Assembly (NCBI RefSeq): GCF_001870735.1
Contig: NZ_MORL01000007.1
Span: 124,001 to 188,000, forward strand
Source of the DNA: Arsenicibacter rosenii
GTDB taxonomy: Bacteria; Bacteroidota; Bacteroidia; Cytophagales; Spirosomataceae
DNA: 64,000 bases
Direction: 5' to 3'
Under the pieces are notes generated by a model. That model did not search any database, was not told the DNA's origin, and saw only the letters and a program-made list of their open reading frames with translations. Positions within the stretch are counted from its first letter, which is position 1. The number at the start of each line of letters is the position of its first letter. The position numbers were made by a program, and so were the translations under genes. Shown here piece after piece: positions 52,905 through 62,186 of this stretch.

Positions 52905-53663
52905 ATGAAAACACTACCATTTACGTTTACGCTTCTTCTGGTTACCGCTCACCTGGCCTTTGGGCAGGACATACGCCGTCTTTCACGGGGAACGAGCGAG
53001 CAAATCGTCACTATTCAGCTGGGCATAGAGCCTGTGCAGCTGTCCTCTATCAATCAGGCATTGGCAAAAGCGGGTTATGGCTCCCTGGCACCCAATGCCC
53101 GCGTGCTCCGTTTTTCGCAGGAGACTGGCCCCGAAAAAAGCCGCTTCCGGCTCCTGACATCAATTGGTGTTGCCTTACCGGGCGCCGGTACATCCACCGA
53201 AGATAGCCGCAGCAATCGCCTCAACAGCTTCTCCTACGTCCTGAATCTGGGAGCAGGCTATCAGCTTATCCGGACCAGTCAGTGGAACCTTATGCCGCAC
53301 ATAAACGGCGAACTGCTCAACTACCAGCTTCGTATTTATCAGGACCTGTCGCAACAGAACCCGACCCTGAACGCAGTACTGACCAATCCCGGAGCGATGC
53401 AGCAGGCTACCCTGCGGACATCGGCGGGAGCATTATTGTTTGGGCTGCGCGGGCACTACCGCTATACCTATGCGCAGAGCGACATCGAATGTCTGCGCAT
53501 GAAAAAATCGGTGGTGATCGGGTTTGACGCCGGTTATCGCCTGAGCAGCCGTACGGCCTCGCTGACGGGTGTGCGGGACGGTGCGTGGGCAAATTTTTCG
53601 GGGTGGTATGCCGGTATTCAGATTGGTTTTGGTCTGAAAACGCAGGCTGCGGCGGGGAAATGA
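52905..53663 (+). CDS. Predicted outer-membrane beta-barrel protein, function unknown
   Basis: The ATG at 52905 gives 252 residues with a signal peptide (LPFTFTLLLVTAHLAFGQ); a longer frame from 52848 has no signal character. Residues 60 to the end alternate polar and hydrophobic positions with aromatic belts (FSYVLNLGAGYQLI, GLRGHYRYTYA, FSGWYAGIQIGFGL). This suggests a small beta-barrel of 8-10 strands, similar in layout to porin-like proteins of Bacteroidota. It starts 60 bp after the adaptor gene and may share its transcript. Confidence 0.65.
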   Translation: MKTLPFTFTLLLVTAHLAFGQDIRRLSRGTSEQIVTIQLGIEPVQLSSINQALAKAGYGSLAPNARVLRFSQETGPEKSRFRLLTSIGVALPGAGTSTEDSRSNRLNSFSYVLNLGAGYQLIRTSQWNLMPHINGELLNYQLRIYQDLSQQNPTLNAVLTNPGAMQQATLRTSAGALLFGLRGHYRYTYAQSDIECLRMKKSVVIGFDAGYRLSSRTASLTGVRDGAWANFSGWYAGIQIGFGLKTQAAAGK

Positions 53664-53971
53664 CCGGTCGGGGGCAAACATACAGATGAATTATTCATCA
53701 GAACCTTTCGATCAGACGGACAATTGCTATCCATTGACATACTGTCCTCCTCAAAGTCCTGGTGGATCTGGTACTGGTAGCTGATACACCATTTGCCGGG
53801 TTGCCGATACGTCGGCAGCAACTCATTAATGCCCTGCACCGAACGTTCTGTTGTCTGATTGATTGCTAATCAACGGGCTACTGTAAACATCTTGCCTGCT
53901 TAGCAGTTATACTATAAATGATAGTATTAAACTATAAATTTATGTAGTTGTACCTGCTAACTGTACTATAT
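53664..53971. other. AT-rich intergenic region upstream of the ECF sigma gene
   Basis: About 310 bp without a gene. The last 90 bp hold closely repeated ACTATAAATGATA / AACTATAAATTTATG and TGTACTATATATGATT elements, likely the promoter and control region of the sigma-factor operon. Confidence 0.4.
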
Positions 53972-54607
53972 ATGATTACACCAATTATAAAAAAATCACA
54001 CACGACAGAACAAATGCCAGTCCTATGGGGAGGTATTCGGCAACGTAACTATCAGAGCTTAACCGATCTATACCGGTTGTCGTATAATGACCTGTTAAAC
54101 TTTGGTATGTTATTCGGCCATAGTGGACTAGAAACGAAAGATGCCATTAACCAGATTTTTCTGGAAATCTGGGAGCGGGCCGATTCCTTACCACCCGTTG
54201 AGAATGTAAGGTCCTATCTGATAACGTACCTGCGCCGTATGCTGCTTCGGGAATATGAGCGGGTAAGCCGGTTAAAACAGCTCAGCAGTAATGAAACGGT
54301 TTTTGAAGGACCATACGAGGATTTACTGGTCAGGAACCAGCAGGAAGAGCACATCAGACAGAAGCTCCGGACGGCAATAGAACAGCTTACACCCCGACAA
54401 AAACAATTAATCAGGATGCGATTCTTTGATGGTTTGTCAAATGAGACAATCAGCCAGGAAACCGGTATGCACATAAATACAGTGTATAACACCATCTCAT
54501 CCGCACTTAAACTACTGCGGCAATTATTAGGCCACGAAGATTATTATAATCTGTTGAGCTGGTGGCCTTTGCTGCTGCCGCTTTTAACCGGAACAGAACT
54601 GATCTGA
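53972..54607 (+). CDS. ECF RNA polymerase sigma factor (Bacteroidota FecI-like)
   Basis: The ATG at 53972 gives 211 residues. Region 2 (about 30-95) shows LTDLYRLSYNDLLNFGM and DAINQIFLEIWERAD. Region 4 (about 130-190) shows LTPRQKQLIRMRFFDGLSNETISQ and HINTVYNTISSALKLL, the helix-turn-helix for the -35 element. The hydrophobic C-terminal tail (LLSWWPLLLPLL) may be membrane-tethering or degraded. It directs transcription of surface genes on a signal from FecR and the TonB receptor that follow. Confidence 0.92.
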   Translation: MITPIIKKSHTTEQMPVLWGGIRQRNYQSLTDLYRLSYNDLLNFGMLFGHSGLETKDAINQIFLEIWERADSLPPVENVRSYLITYLRRMLLREYERVSRLKQLSSNETVFEGPYEDLLVRNQQEEHIRQKLRTAIEQLTPRQKQLIRMRFFDGLSNETISQETGMHINTVYNTISSALKLLRQLLGHEDYYNLLSWWPLLLPLLTGTELI

Positions 54608-54705
54608 AAAACAGGCTTGTTTTATGAGATTTATGCGTTGTTGTGCACTAAGCAATAACACGATATACACTTTACAAAGCGCTCCGGAAAACTAATAATG
54701 TGCCG

Positions 54706-55704
54706 ATGAATTACGAAATATATACTGTTGATGATTTCCTGCTGGATGACCGTTTTCTGGCTTATTGTACCGGAAGTGACCAATTAGCCGTTGCGTTCTG
54801 GGAACAATGGCAGGAAGATGAGCCGGCAAATATCCATGCATTTTATGAAGCTGAGCGACTTTGCCGGATACTGACGGCCAATAAACCACGCCTGGATCAT
54901 TCCTTACTGGAGCTGGAATCACTGATACAGCGACAAACTCAGCCGGCTATCATCAGACCGCTTTCGTCACGAACTTCGACGAAGCAATGGTGGTTAGCTG
55001 CGGCCGCAGTGATCCTGTTATCCATAGTAGGTCTGGTTGGCTATCAGTGGTGGGATAATCAGTATGTTATTTATGAAACTGCTTACAACCAACAACGGAC
55101 TGTTCAATTGCCTGATGGTTCATCCGTTGTACTGAACAGCCATTCGGAGCTCCGCTACCAGCGCTCCGCTTTTTCGGAAAATGAACGGCAGGTAGAACTC
55201 CAGGGAGAAGGCTATTTCAGGATCCGCCATCTGACGACCCATGCCCCGTTTCGGGTCAAAACCAACGGCGCTTTTGATGTAAAGGTACTTGGGACTGAGT
55301 TCTCCGTTTATAACCGGCACCGGCTACATCGCGTTGTCCTGAATTCCGGTAAAGTAGAGGTGCAGTTCCATGACAAACAGACGCCTGTAACCCTGAGGCC
55401 GGGGCAAATGATAGAGGTTGGGACCAGCCGCTCAAGTCTGCGCCCACAAACGGTGACTTCCGGTCAATACACAGCATGGATGCGTCATCAACTTGTATTT
55501 AATCAGACGAGACTAGCGGAAGTTGTTCAAATCGTAGAGGAACAATTCGGCGTATCTGTGCAACTCGAAGGGGCAGATCCTGATTTGACATTCACGGGTA
55601 TTTTACCATCGGATCGCCCGGAAACAGTTCTGCAAGCCGTTGCAGAGCTGAATCAGTTAACACTGCGTAAAACGAAAGATGGCTACGTACTGAGTAAAAA
55701 ATAA
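54706..55704 (+). CDS. FecR-family anti-sigma factor
   Basis: The ATG at 54706 gives 332 residues; a GTG two codons earlier is possible. The short cytoplasmic N-terminal domain binds the sigma factor. One TM helix follows at about 90-110 (WWLAAAAVILLSIVGLVGY), then the periplasmic FecR beta-strand domain (VQLPDGSSVVLNSHSELRY, LQGEGYFRIRH). The C-terminal DUF4974 part (FNQTRLAEVVQIVEEQFG) is an STN-like fold. It passes the receptor signal to the sigma factor. It precedes the receptor gene by 10 bp. Confidence 0.93.
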   Translation: MNYEIYTVDDFLLDDRFLAYCTGSDQLAVAFWEQWQEDEPANIHAFYEAERLCRILTANKPRLDHSLLELESLIQRQTQPAIIRPLSSRTSTKQWWLAAAAVILLSIVGLVGYQWWDNQYVIYETAYNQQRTVQLPDGSSVVLNSHSELRYQRSAFSENERQVELQGEGYFRIRHLTTHAPFRVKTNGAFDVKVLGTEFSVYNRHRLHRVVLNSGKVEVQFHDKQTPVTLRPGQMIEVGTSRSSLRPQTVTSGQYTAWMRHQLVFNQTRLAEVVQIVEEQFGVSVQLEGADPDLTFTGILPSDRPETVLQAVAELNQLTLRKTKDGYVLSKK

Positions 55705-55714
55705 CCACCACCGT

Positions 55715-58351
55715 ATGAAACGATTTCGGCTTGCACGGCCACGTATGTTTGTGTTTTTTTTGCTGCTCCTGCTGATAAACAGTACCATTACTTCAGGTCA
55801 GGCGCCTGTGTCTCTGCAGGATGGGTTGAAAACACTTAACCAAAAGCGAGGTATCTACTTTTTGTATAACCCTAAAGTTGTAGCCGGTTATATGGTACCA
55901 CCATTAATCGATTGGCAAGCGGATACGGAACAAGTACTTGCCCGGCTTCTGGAAGGGACAAACTTATCGTTTCGCAAGGTCCGTGCGTGTTACCTGATCG
56001 AGCCCCGCAGGCAGCCCGATACCAGATTGCCGGTTACTCCTGGTTTGTCCCGGAAACTGATGATCAGTGGTTACGTAAAAGAGCAGAATAGCGGTGAAAA
56101 TCTGGTAGGGGCGACCGTTTTCGTAGCAGGGAAGGCGGGAACCATCACAAATAATTACGGTTATTATGCGCTTTCGCTTCCTGAAAATGAAGAGGTCGAG
56201 CTAATTGTCTCGCTGGTTGGTTATCAGCGTGTGTACCAGCGTATCCGACTTATTGAGAACACATTGCTCAATGTTGAACTAGCTAATAATGACAGTCTGG
56301 ACGAGGTGGTGCTACGGGCAGACGCCACTGAAAATGCATGGTCTGTTGCACAGACGAGCCAGCATACCATTCCATTGAGAGCAGCGGAAACCATACCGGC
56401 TGTTGCTGGCGAAAAAGACGTACTGAAGACACTTCAGTTCCTGCCGGGCGTGCACAAAGATTTTAACGGTCAGGTAGGGCTGCATATTCGCGGGGGCGGA
56501 TCAGACCAAAACCTGCTTATCCTCGATGACGCACCGGTCTATAATGCCAATCATTTGTTTGGTTTCTTTTCGGTCTTTAATGTCGATGCCCTGAAAAGTA
56601 TACGTCTGCAAAAAGGAGGTTTCCCGGCCCGATATGGGGGGCGTTTATCCTCAGTAGTCGAGATGAGCATGCGGGAAGGCAACAACAAACACCTGAAGGG
56701 CGAAGTCGGTACAGGCCTTATCACCTCCCGGCTGATTCTGGAAGGGCCGGTCATTCGCGAAAAAGCCTCCTTTTTACTCACTGCCAGACGAACTAATTTC
56801 AGCTCATTGCTTGGCAATTTTGTAGCCAAAGTTGCCGAAAGCTATTCAGGTACCAACTGGAAGTCCGATTTTCACGACCTCAATGCCAAGCTAAACGTCG
56901 ACCTGAACCGCCGTAACCGGCTTTATCTGAGTGGTTATTTCGGACGCGATTTTTTTGGCGGCGGGGATAGTCTGGATGCTAGCCGCCGTTGGGAAAATGT
57001 GCTGCGATGGGGCAATACCACGTCTACGCTGCGGTGGAACCATCTGTTTAGCGAACGGCTGTTTGCCAATCTATCCTTCATATTCAGCCAGTATGATTTT
57101 ACGACACATACCAAATACGTTCCCATCGATGCATCAATCCCGAATTCATCCGTAACTATGTGGCGATATTTTAATCGCCTGACCGATTACACACTTAAGT
57201 ATGATTTAGAATATTTCCCGAAACAGTCTCATCAGATACAGACAGGTATAACCTCAACACAGCGTTTTTTTCGGCTAAATGGCTTTGATGTTAGTGACAC
57301 CGTTGCCAGTTATAGTCATATAGAACCTATCCGGTCAATAGAAAGCTCCGTTTATGCAGAAGATAACTGGAATGTCAGTAAGAACCTGAAACTGGCCCCT
57401 GGCGGCCGGGCAACATTGTATCAGGTTAACGAGAAAACTTTTTTTCGTATCGAGCCGCGACTGGCGGTTTTACTAAAGCTAACCGGCAGAACGGCACTTC
57501 TTGGTTCCTATTCGGAAATGAACCAGTTTGTGCATCAGCTGACCAACACCGGGCAGGGCCTGCCAACGGATTTGTGGGTTCCTGCGTTACCGGAGGTGAA
57601 GCCACAGCGCTCGCGGCAGATTGTACTGGGCTGTATCCACGAATTAACCTCAAAATGGCAATTAAGTATTGAAATGTACCGGAAATGGATGAGTCATATC
57701 ATTGGTTACCACCCGGATGCGGGCTTTATTGGCCTTACAAATGCCCAACGTGCTGAACATATCCGATGGGAGCGTAATATCGTTACCGGCACTGCTGAAG
57801 CATCAGGGCTGGAATGTATGGTACAACGAAAAACGGGCCGGTTTTCAGGCTGGTTTACCTATACCTGGGCAATTACGTTATGGCGTTTTCCGGCACTGAA
57901 TAATGGGCAGCCGTTTTTTCCGGCACATGATCGCCGGCATACATTCTCCTGGATCGGCATTTATGAACTAAACTCTGGCTTAAAGTTATCGGCATCATGC
58001 AAGTACGGATCGGGGAGCCCGCAAACAACGTCTGTTTTAGGGGTGTCAGGCTTCGGCAGCTTAACGAAAAACAATCCACCTGCACCTACTCCGCCAGGCG
58101 GGCTTTCATCGCCCCATGATTCGTTCTCAGGTTTTCGGGGAGTAGCCATGCATCAGTTGGATGTGCGTTTGCAGAAAACGTTCGCGGGCCCGCATTTTAC
58201 TCACCAACTGGAGTTAACGATTACCGATGCCTACGTCCGCAGCAGCCCTTATGCCTATACTTCCGCCGCGAACACCTCCCGGAATTTCGGACAAAGATTA
58301 ATGGCGCGTTTCCCTTTTCTACCGTCCGTAAGCTATACGTTACAATTTTAA
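55715..58351 (+). CDS. TonB-dependent receptor with STN and carboxypeptidase-like domains
   Basis: The 878-residue protein starts with a signal peptide (RMFVFFLLLLLINSTITS). An STN signalling domain (about 35-105) interacts with FecR. A carboxypeptidase-regulatory-like domain (ISGYVKEQNSGENLVGATVFV) follows. The plug (about 205-330) holds GVHKDFNGQVGLHIRGGG and DDAPVYNANHLFGFF, and the long barrel ends in SYTLQF. Substrate unknown: the STN places it in the FecA group (transport plus signalling), while the short barrel is not SusC-sized. It acts with the FecR and sigma genes upstream. Confidence 0.9.
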   Translation: MKRFRLARPRMFVFFLLLLLINSTITSGQAPVSLQDGLKTLNQKRGIYFLYNPKVVAGYMVPPLIDWQADTEQVLARLLEGTNLSFRKVRACYLIEPRRQPDTRLPVTPGLSRKLMISGYVKEQNSGENLVGATVFVAGKAGTITNNYGYYALSLPENEEVELIVSLVGYQRVYQRIRLIENTLLNVELANNDSLDEVVLRADATENAWSVAQTSQHTIPLRAAETIPAVAGEKDVLKTLQFLPGVHKDFNGQVGLHIRGGGSDQNLLILDDAPVYNANHLFGFFSVFNVDALKSIRLQKGGFPARYGGRLSSVVEMSMREGNNKHLKGEVGTGLITSRLILEGPVIREKASFLLTARRTNFSSLLGNFVAKVAESYSGTNWKSDFHDLNAKLNVDLNRRNRLYLSGYFGRDFFGGGDSLDASRRWENVLRWGNTTSTLRWNHLFSERLFANLSFIFSQYDFTTHTKYVPIDASIPNSSVTMWRYFNRLTDYTLKYDLEYFPKQSHQIQTGITSTQRFFRLNGFDVSDTVASYSHIEPIRSIESSVYAEDNWNVSKNLKLAPGGRATLYQVNEKTFFRIEPRLAVLLKLTGRTALLGSYSEMNQFVHQLTNTGQGLPTDLWVPALPEVKPQRSRQIVLGCIHELTSKWQLSIEMYRKWMSHIIGYHPDAGFIGLTNAQRAEHIRWERNIVTGTAEASGLECMVQRKTGRFSGWFTYTWAITLWRFPALNNGQPFFPAHDRRHTFSWIGIYELNSGLKLSASCKYGSGSPQTTSVLGVSGFGSLTKNNPPAPTPPGGLSSPHDSFSGFRGVAMHQLDVRLQKTFAGPHFTHQLELTITDAYVRSSPYAYTSAANTSRNFGQRLMARFPFLPSVSYTLQF

Positions 58352-58509
58352 GACCATTGTGCAGCATCTTCACTAACCGGCCGGACAGGCAATACTGTAC
58401 GGTTAGTCAGTTTTATATCCAAACAGCAGGCATAACGGCTCCGGTACGTTACGCCTGCTGTTTGACACTGCTTCGGGAAAACCCGATTTTGTTGATTGGA
58501 AAAAGCCGG

Positions 58510-60321
58510 TTAAGGCAACAAAACCCGATCAATCACGTGCACAATCCCATTGAGCGTGACAAGATCGGCTATAACAACGTTTGCGGCGGTTGAATTACTT
58601 TTGCCGCTAACCATAACCGATGACTTTGGTGTGACCATAACAGACAACGTACCGCCCTGTACAGTGGTTATGTCGTCGCTACGTAAGGTAGTTGAAAACG
58701 CCCGCCCGCTCACCACATGATAAGTCAGAATTTTAGCCAGTACTGCAGGATCAGCAGCCTGAATCGACTGTATGCTTGGAAACCCTGCGGCCTGAAACGC
58801 TGCATTAGTTGGTGCAAACACCGTAAAAGGACCACCTGTTCCGAGTGTTTGTACCAACCCGGCCCGCTGAACAGCGGCCACTAAAAACGATAGATTGGGG
58901 TTTGAGACGGCTACTTCAACAAGATTGCCTGCAGGGGGCAATAAAACTTTGTTGATCACATGTACTACACCGTTTGATGCCTTTATGTCGGCCTGGATTA
59001 CATAAACGCCATTTACGGTAATGCTTTGCCGTTTGCTGATCTGTAGCTGCTCTCCCTGCAATGTCTTAAATCCAAGGATGTTTTCTGGTAGCGCGTTCGC
59101 AAAAAAGCTTTCTCCGCCGATAACGTGGTACAGTAATATTTTGCGTAACACGTTTATATCCATGTTATTAATGGCGTTGACGTCGGTAAGTCCCGCTGCC
59201 CGGAACGCATCATCAGTAGGGGCAAATACAGTCAGCGTACCAGTACTTAAGGCATCTGCCAACCCGGCTCGCACTACAGCTGCCTTCAGCAGACTGAAAT
59301 TCGGGTTTTCAACTACAAGATTGGTAATTGATTTAGTCATACTATTACCTGTGGGTAGTAGTACCTGATCGATGACATGCACAACGCCGTTAAGGGTTAC
59401 AATATCGGCGGCCTGAACTTTGGCAGGGGAGGTATTTCCGATGCCTTGAATAATGGCCATACCTGGTGTTCGTGTTGCCGTCAGCCCGCCGCCCTCTACA
59501 GTCATAAGTTTCTCGTCGTTCAGTTGCGTTGAGAATGTGATACCGGGTACGACATGATAGCGAAGAATACGGCTTAGTACGTTCGGATCGGCAGCCCTGA
59601 CTGACTCAATAGTTGAGAAACCTGCCGCCTGAAACGCTGCGTTAGTTGGCGCAAACACGGTAAAAGGGCCTCCCGTTCCTAAAACCTGTATGAGGTTAGT
59701 ACCACTTTGCGTGACCCGTTGTAAAGCCGCTACCAGGTAAGTCAGGTTCGGATTTGCAACTGCTACTTCAATGGTATTGCCGGCAGGTGGCAGCAAGACC
59801 CGGCTAATGATGTGAATAACACCATTGTTGGCTTCCACATCTACCCTGTCAACAGGCACACCATTTACCGAAAGCCCTCCCCGGCGGGTAGCATAGACCT
59901 GCTCACCCTGCAGGGTTTTAAAACCTGTCAGCCGGTCAGGAATCCGATCCTCAAAAAAGCGCTCAGTGCCGATTACGTGATACAGAAGAATACGGCGTAA
60001 TACATTCACGTCGGCATTATTGATTGCATTTACATCTCCAAAGCCTGCTGCCCGGAATGCATTATCAGTTGGGGCAAAAACGGTCAGATTCCCTGTACTC
60101 AGCGCCTCAGCAAGCCCGGCTTTAACCACAGCCGCTTTAAGCAGGGTAAAATCAGGAGAGGCCACGACAATCTCTGTAATTGTCTGCCTGATCCGGATAC
60201 GCCCCCCGCTTGTTTGAGTAGAATCAGACGGCTGTAGTTCCCGGTTACAGCCGGAAAGTGTCAGTAAACCAAGCAGCAAAAAAAGCCCGGTCTGTTGCAG
60301 TGCGAAATAGGTTTGTTTCAT
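58510..60321 (-). CDS. Four-FAS1 (fasciclin) domain lipoprotein
   Basis: The 603-residue protein begins with a lipoprotein signal (LLLGLLTLSGCNRE). Four FAS1 domains of about 135 residues each follow, recognisable by repeated TVFAPTDNAFRAAGF / TVFAPTNAAFQAAGF and YHVI/YHVV blocks. They occur in two alternating types (ADALSTGTLTVFAP and LVQTLGTGGPFTVFAP), so an ancestral pair was duplicated. FAS1 domains mediate adhesion or matrix binding at the cell surface. It is convergent with the TonB receptor, 158 bp apart. Confidence 0.93.
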   Translation of the reverse strand: MKQTYFALQQTGLFLLLGLLTLSGCNRELQPSDSTQTSGGRIRIRQTITEIVVASPDFTLLKAAVVKAGLAEALSTGNLTVFAPTDNAFRAAGFGDVNAINNADVNVLRRILLYHVIGTERFFEDRIPDRLTGFKTLQGEQVYATRRGGLSVNGVPVDRVDVEANNGVIHIISRVLLPPAGNTIEVAVANPNLTYLVAALQRVTQSGTNLIQVLGTGGPFTVFAPTNAAFQAAGFSTIESVRAADPNVLSRILRYHVVPGITFSTQLNDEKLMTVEGGGLTATRTPGMAIIQGIGNTSPAKVQAADIVTLNGVVHVIDQVLLPTGNSMTKSITNLVVENPNFSLLKAAVVRAGLADALSTGTLTVFAPTDDAFRAAGLTDVNAINNMDINVLRKILLYHVIGGESFFANALPENILGFKTLQGEQLQISKRQSITVNGVYVIQADIKASNGVVHVINKVLLPPAGNLVEVAVSNPNLSFLVAAVQRAGLVQTLGTGGPFTVFAPTNAAFQAAGFPSIQSIQAADPAVLAKILTYHVVSGRAFSTTLRSDDITTVQGGTLSVMVTPKSSVMVSGKSNSTAANVVIADLVTLNGIVHVIDRVLLP

Positions 60322-60549
60322 GACAATCGATTAAAATAGTTAAGTTGAATACGTTCATTTAAATCTTGTGAATACCTGAAAGCAATTTGATTGTTAGTGT
60401 GGCAGCGATCGTCTATCTCACAGAAAATTCTGATATTTTTTTTGGGCAGGGCAAATGAGTGCTTTCCGGAACGATAGAAAGCCTGGCAGCGGTAAAGTGG
60501 TAGTGGTAGTCGGAGCCTGATTTTCCGGAAAAATACCTTGCTTTGCAGC

Positions 60550-61002
60550 ATGAACCGAATTCTATATACAAATGCTGCCGACTGGCCGGCATTGATTGCC
60601 CGGCTGGCTCTCGCAATCGTAGTCTTCCCGCACGGTGCCCAGAAACTGTTGGGCTGGTTTGGTGGCGGTGGTTTTCAGGGAACCATGGGTTTTCTGACCG
60701 GCGATGTCGGACTACCCTGGATACTGGCGTTGCTGGTGATCCTGATTGAATTTTTCGGGCCGTTGATGCTCATCGCAGGAGCGGCTACCCGCGTGGCGGC
60801 GTTTGGCATTCTGGGCAATTTCATCGGTATTGTTGTGTCGTCGCACCTGAAATCCGGTTTTTTCATGAACTGGTACGCCGAAGCCAACAAGGAAGAAGGG
60901 CTTGAGTACTTTATTCTGCTCTTCGGCCTGACCCTGATCAGCCTGATTGCCGGTGGTGGCAAAGCGAGTGTAGATGCCGAGTTGACGAAAAGAAGCGGGT
61001 AG
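60550..61002 (+). CDS. DoxX-family membrane protein
   Basis: From the ATG at 60550 the protein has 150 residues with four hydrophobic helices. The family pattern is LIARLALAIVVFPHGAQKLLGWFGG at the start (shown only in part: HGAQKLLGWFGG) and PWILALLVILIEFFGPLML in the middle. DoxX proteins are small quinone-linked or redox-associated membrane proteins with no fixed substrate. It stands alone between the FAS1 gene and parAB. Confidence 0.9.
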   Translation: MNRILYTNAADWPALIARLALAIVVFPHGAQKLLGWFGGGGFQGTMGFLTGDVGLPWILALLVILIEFFGPLMLIAGAATRVAAFGILGNFIGIVVSSHLKSGFFMNWYAEANKEEGLEYFILLFGLTLISLIAGGGKASVDAELTKRSG

Positions 61003-61018
61003 GGGGCACCGGAGGAGT

Positions 61019-61047
61019 CTGAACGCCGGTCTCTGGCCGGCGTTCAG
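61019..61047 (+). terminator. GC-rich hairpin after the DoxX gene
   Basis: CTGAACGCCGG pairs with CCGGCGTTCAG around a 7-nt loop, 16 bp after the stop. No T-run follows. Confidence 0.5.
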
Positions 61048-61212
61048 GCGGGCTCTGGCTCATAGGCCCTGAGGCGTGCAGACCCATACAGGCATACCAT
61101 ACCTTATTGCACCTGTAAGCAACGCATCCGGTTGCCTGTTTTTTAATGACAAGGGTTTCATGTATATGATATTCTTATATTTTCTCCCCTTTTCACACCA
61201 TTAAGTTTTTTT

Positions 61213-61233
61213 GTGAAACATTTCCGTGAAACA
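61213..61233. promoter_or_regulatory. Paired GTGAAACA direct repeats upstream of parA
   Basis: GTGAAACA occurs at 61213-61220 and 61225-61233 (CGTGAAACA). Each equals one half of the classical parS palindrome (TGTTTCACGTGAAACA), but the other half is degenerate. This could be a weak ParB site for autoregulation. Confidence 0.35.
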
Positions 61234-61236
61234 TCC

Positions 61237-61267
61237 TTGGATTATCCGAAAGTATCCGGCATCTTTG
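61237..61267 (+). promoter_or_regulatory. Candidate parAB promoter, Bacteroidota type
   Basis: TTG (61237-61239) is followed after 20 nt by CATCTTTG (61260-61267), one mismatch from TAnnTTTG, 22 bp before the parA start. Spacing equals that seen ahead of guaA and the Uma2 gene. Confidence 0.5.
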
Positions 61268-61289
61268 GGACTGCAACGAGCTAATACAA

Positions 61290-62078
61290 ATGGGTAAAGT
61301 CATTGCTGTCGCCAACCAGAAGGGGGGAGTCGGAAAAACAACTACCACGATTAATCTAGCGGCTAGCTTAGCCGCTCTGGAGTTTCGGACGCTTATCGTC
61401 GATGCCGATCCACAAGCGAACTCTACGTCGGGTTTAGGATATAATCCAAAGGAAATTACTACCAGCATTTACGAATGCATGGTTGAGGGCGTTGATACAC
61501 ATGATGCCATTATCCAGACGGATTTCCCGAACCTGGATTTGCTGCCATCACACATTGACCTCGTCGGTGCCGAAATCGAGATGATCAACCTGGGCAACCG
61601 GGAAGATAAGATGAAAGACGCCTTAGAAGATGTGCGTCAGGAGTATGATTTTGTCATTATCGACTGTTCGCCGTCGCTGGGTCTGATTACCATCAACGCG
61701 CTGACAGCCGCTGATTCAGTAATTGTACCGGTTCAATGCGAGTATTTCGCGCTTGAAGGCCTGGGCAAACTCCTGAATACGATCAAGATCATTCAGTCGC
61801 GGCTTAATACCCGGCTGACGATTGAGGGCATTCTGCTGACCATGTATGACCTGCGCGTGCGCTTGTCGAATCAGGTGGTTGGCGAGGTAACCGCGCACTT
61901 CCAGCAAATGGTCTTCAATACCATCATTCCGCGTAACATTCGTCTGAGCGAATCGCCGAGTTTCGGGGTACCGGCGCTGGCCCAGGATGCCGAAAGCAAG
62001 GGAGCTATCAGCTATCTGAACCTGGCCCGCGAAATCCTGACGAAAAACGGAATGATGCCGCACGACCAACCGGCATAA
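61290..62078 (+). CDS. parA: ParA-family ATPase (Soj), chromosome partitioning
   Basis: The 262-residue protein starts MGKVIAVANQKGGVGKTTTT, the deviant Walker A motif of ParA/Soj. Walker A' and B follow (LIVDADPQANSTSGLG, FVIIDCSPSLGLITINAL). There is no N-terminal DNA-binding extension, as in chromosomal Soj proteins. It binds DNA in the ATP form and moves ParB-bound origin regions. The parB gene follows 108 bp later. Confidence 0.95.
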   Translation: MGKVIAVANQKGGVGKTTTTINLAASLAALEFRTLIVDADPQANSTSGLGYNPKEITTSIYECMVEGVDTHDAIIQTDFPNLDLLPSHIDLVGAEIEMINLGNREDKMKDALEDVRQEYDFVIIDCSPSLGLITINALTAADSVIVPVQCEYFALEGLGKLLNTIKIIQSRLNTRLTIEGILLTMYDLRVRLSNQVVGEVTAHFQQMVFNTIIPRNIRLSESPSFGVPALAQDAESKGAISYLNLAREILTKNGMMPHDQPA

Positions 62079-62186
62079 GCATAAGGCAGGGAGCGAACCG
62101 GTTCTCCTGTAATAATCAATTTAATCAGGGGCTTACGGGTGCCGTTTCAGGACGCATCCGTAAATCATACATCATTAACTAAATGT

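Noticed and set aside
53700..53900. Search for a small RNA or gene between the beta-barrel gene and the sigma factor
   Set aside because: No stable hairpin with a T-run and no convincing ORF was seen.
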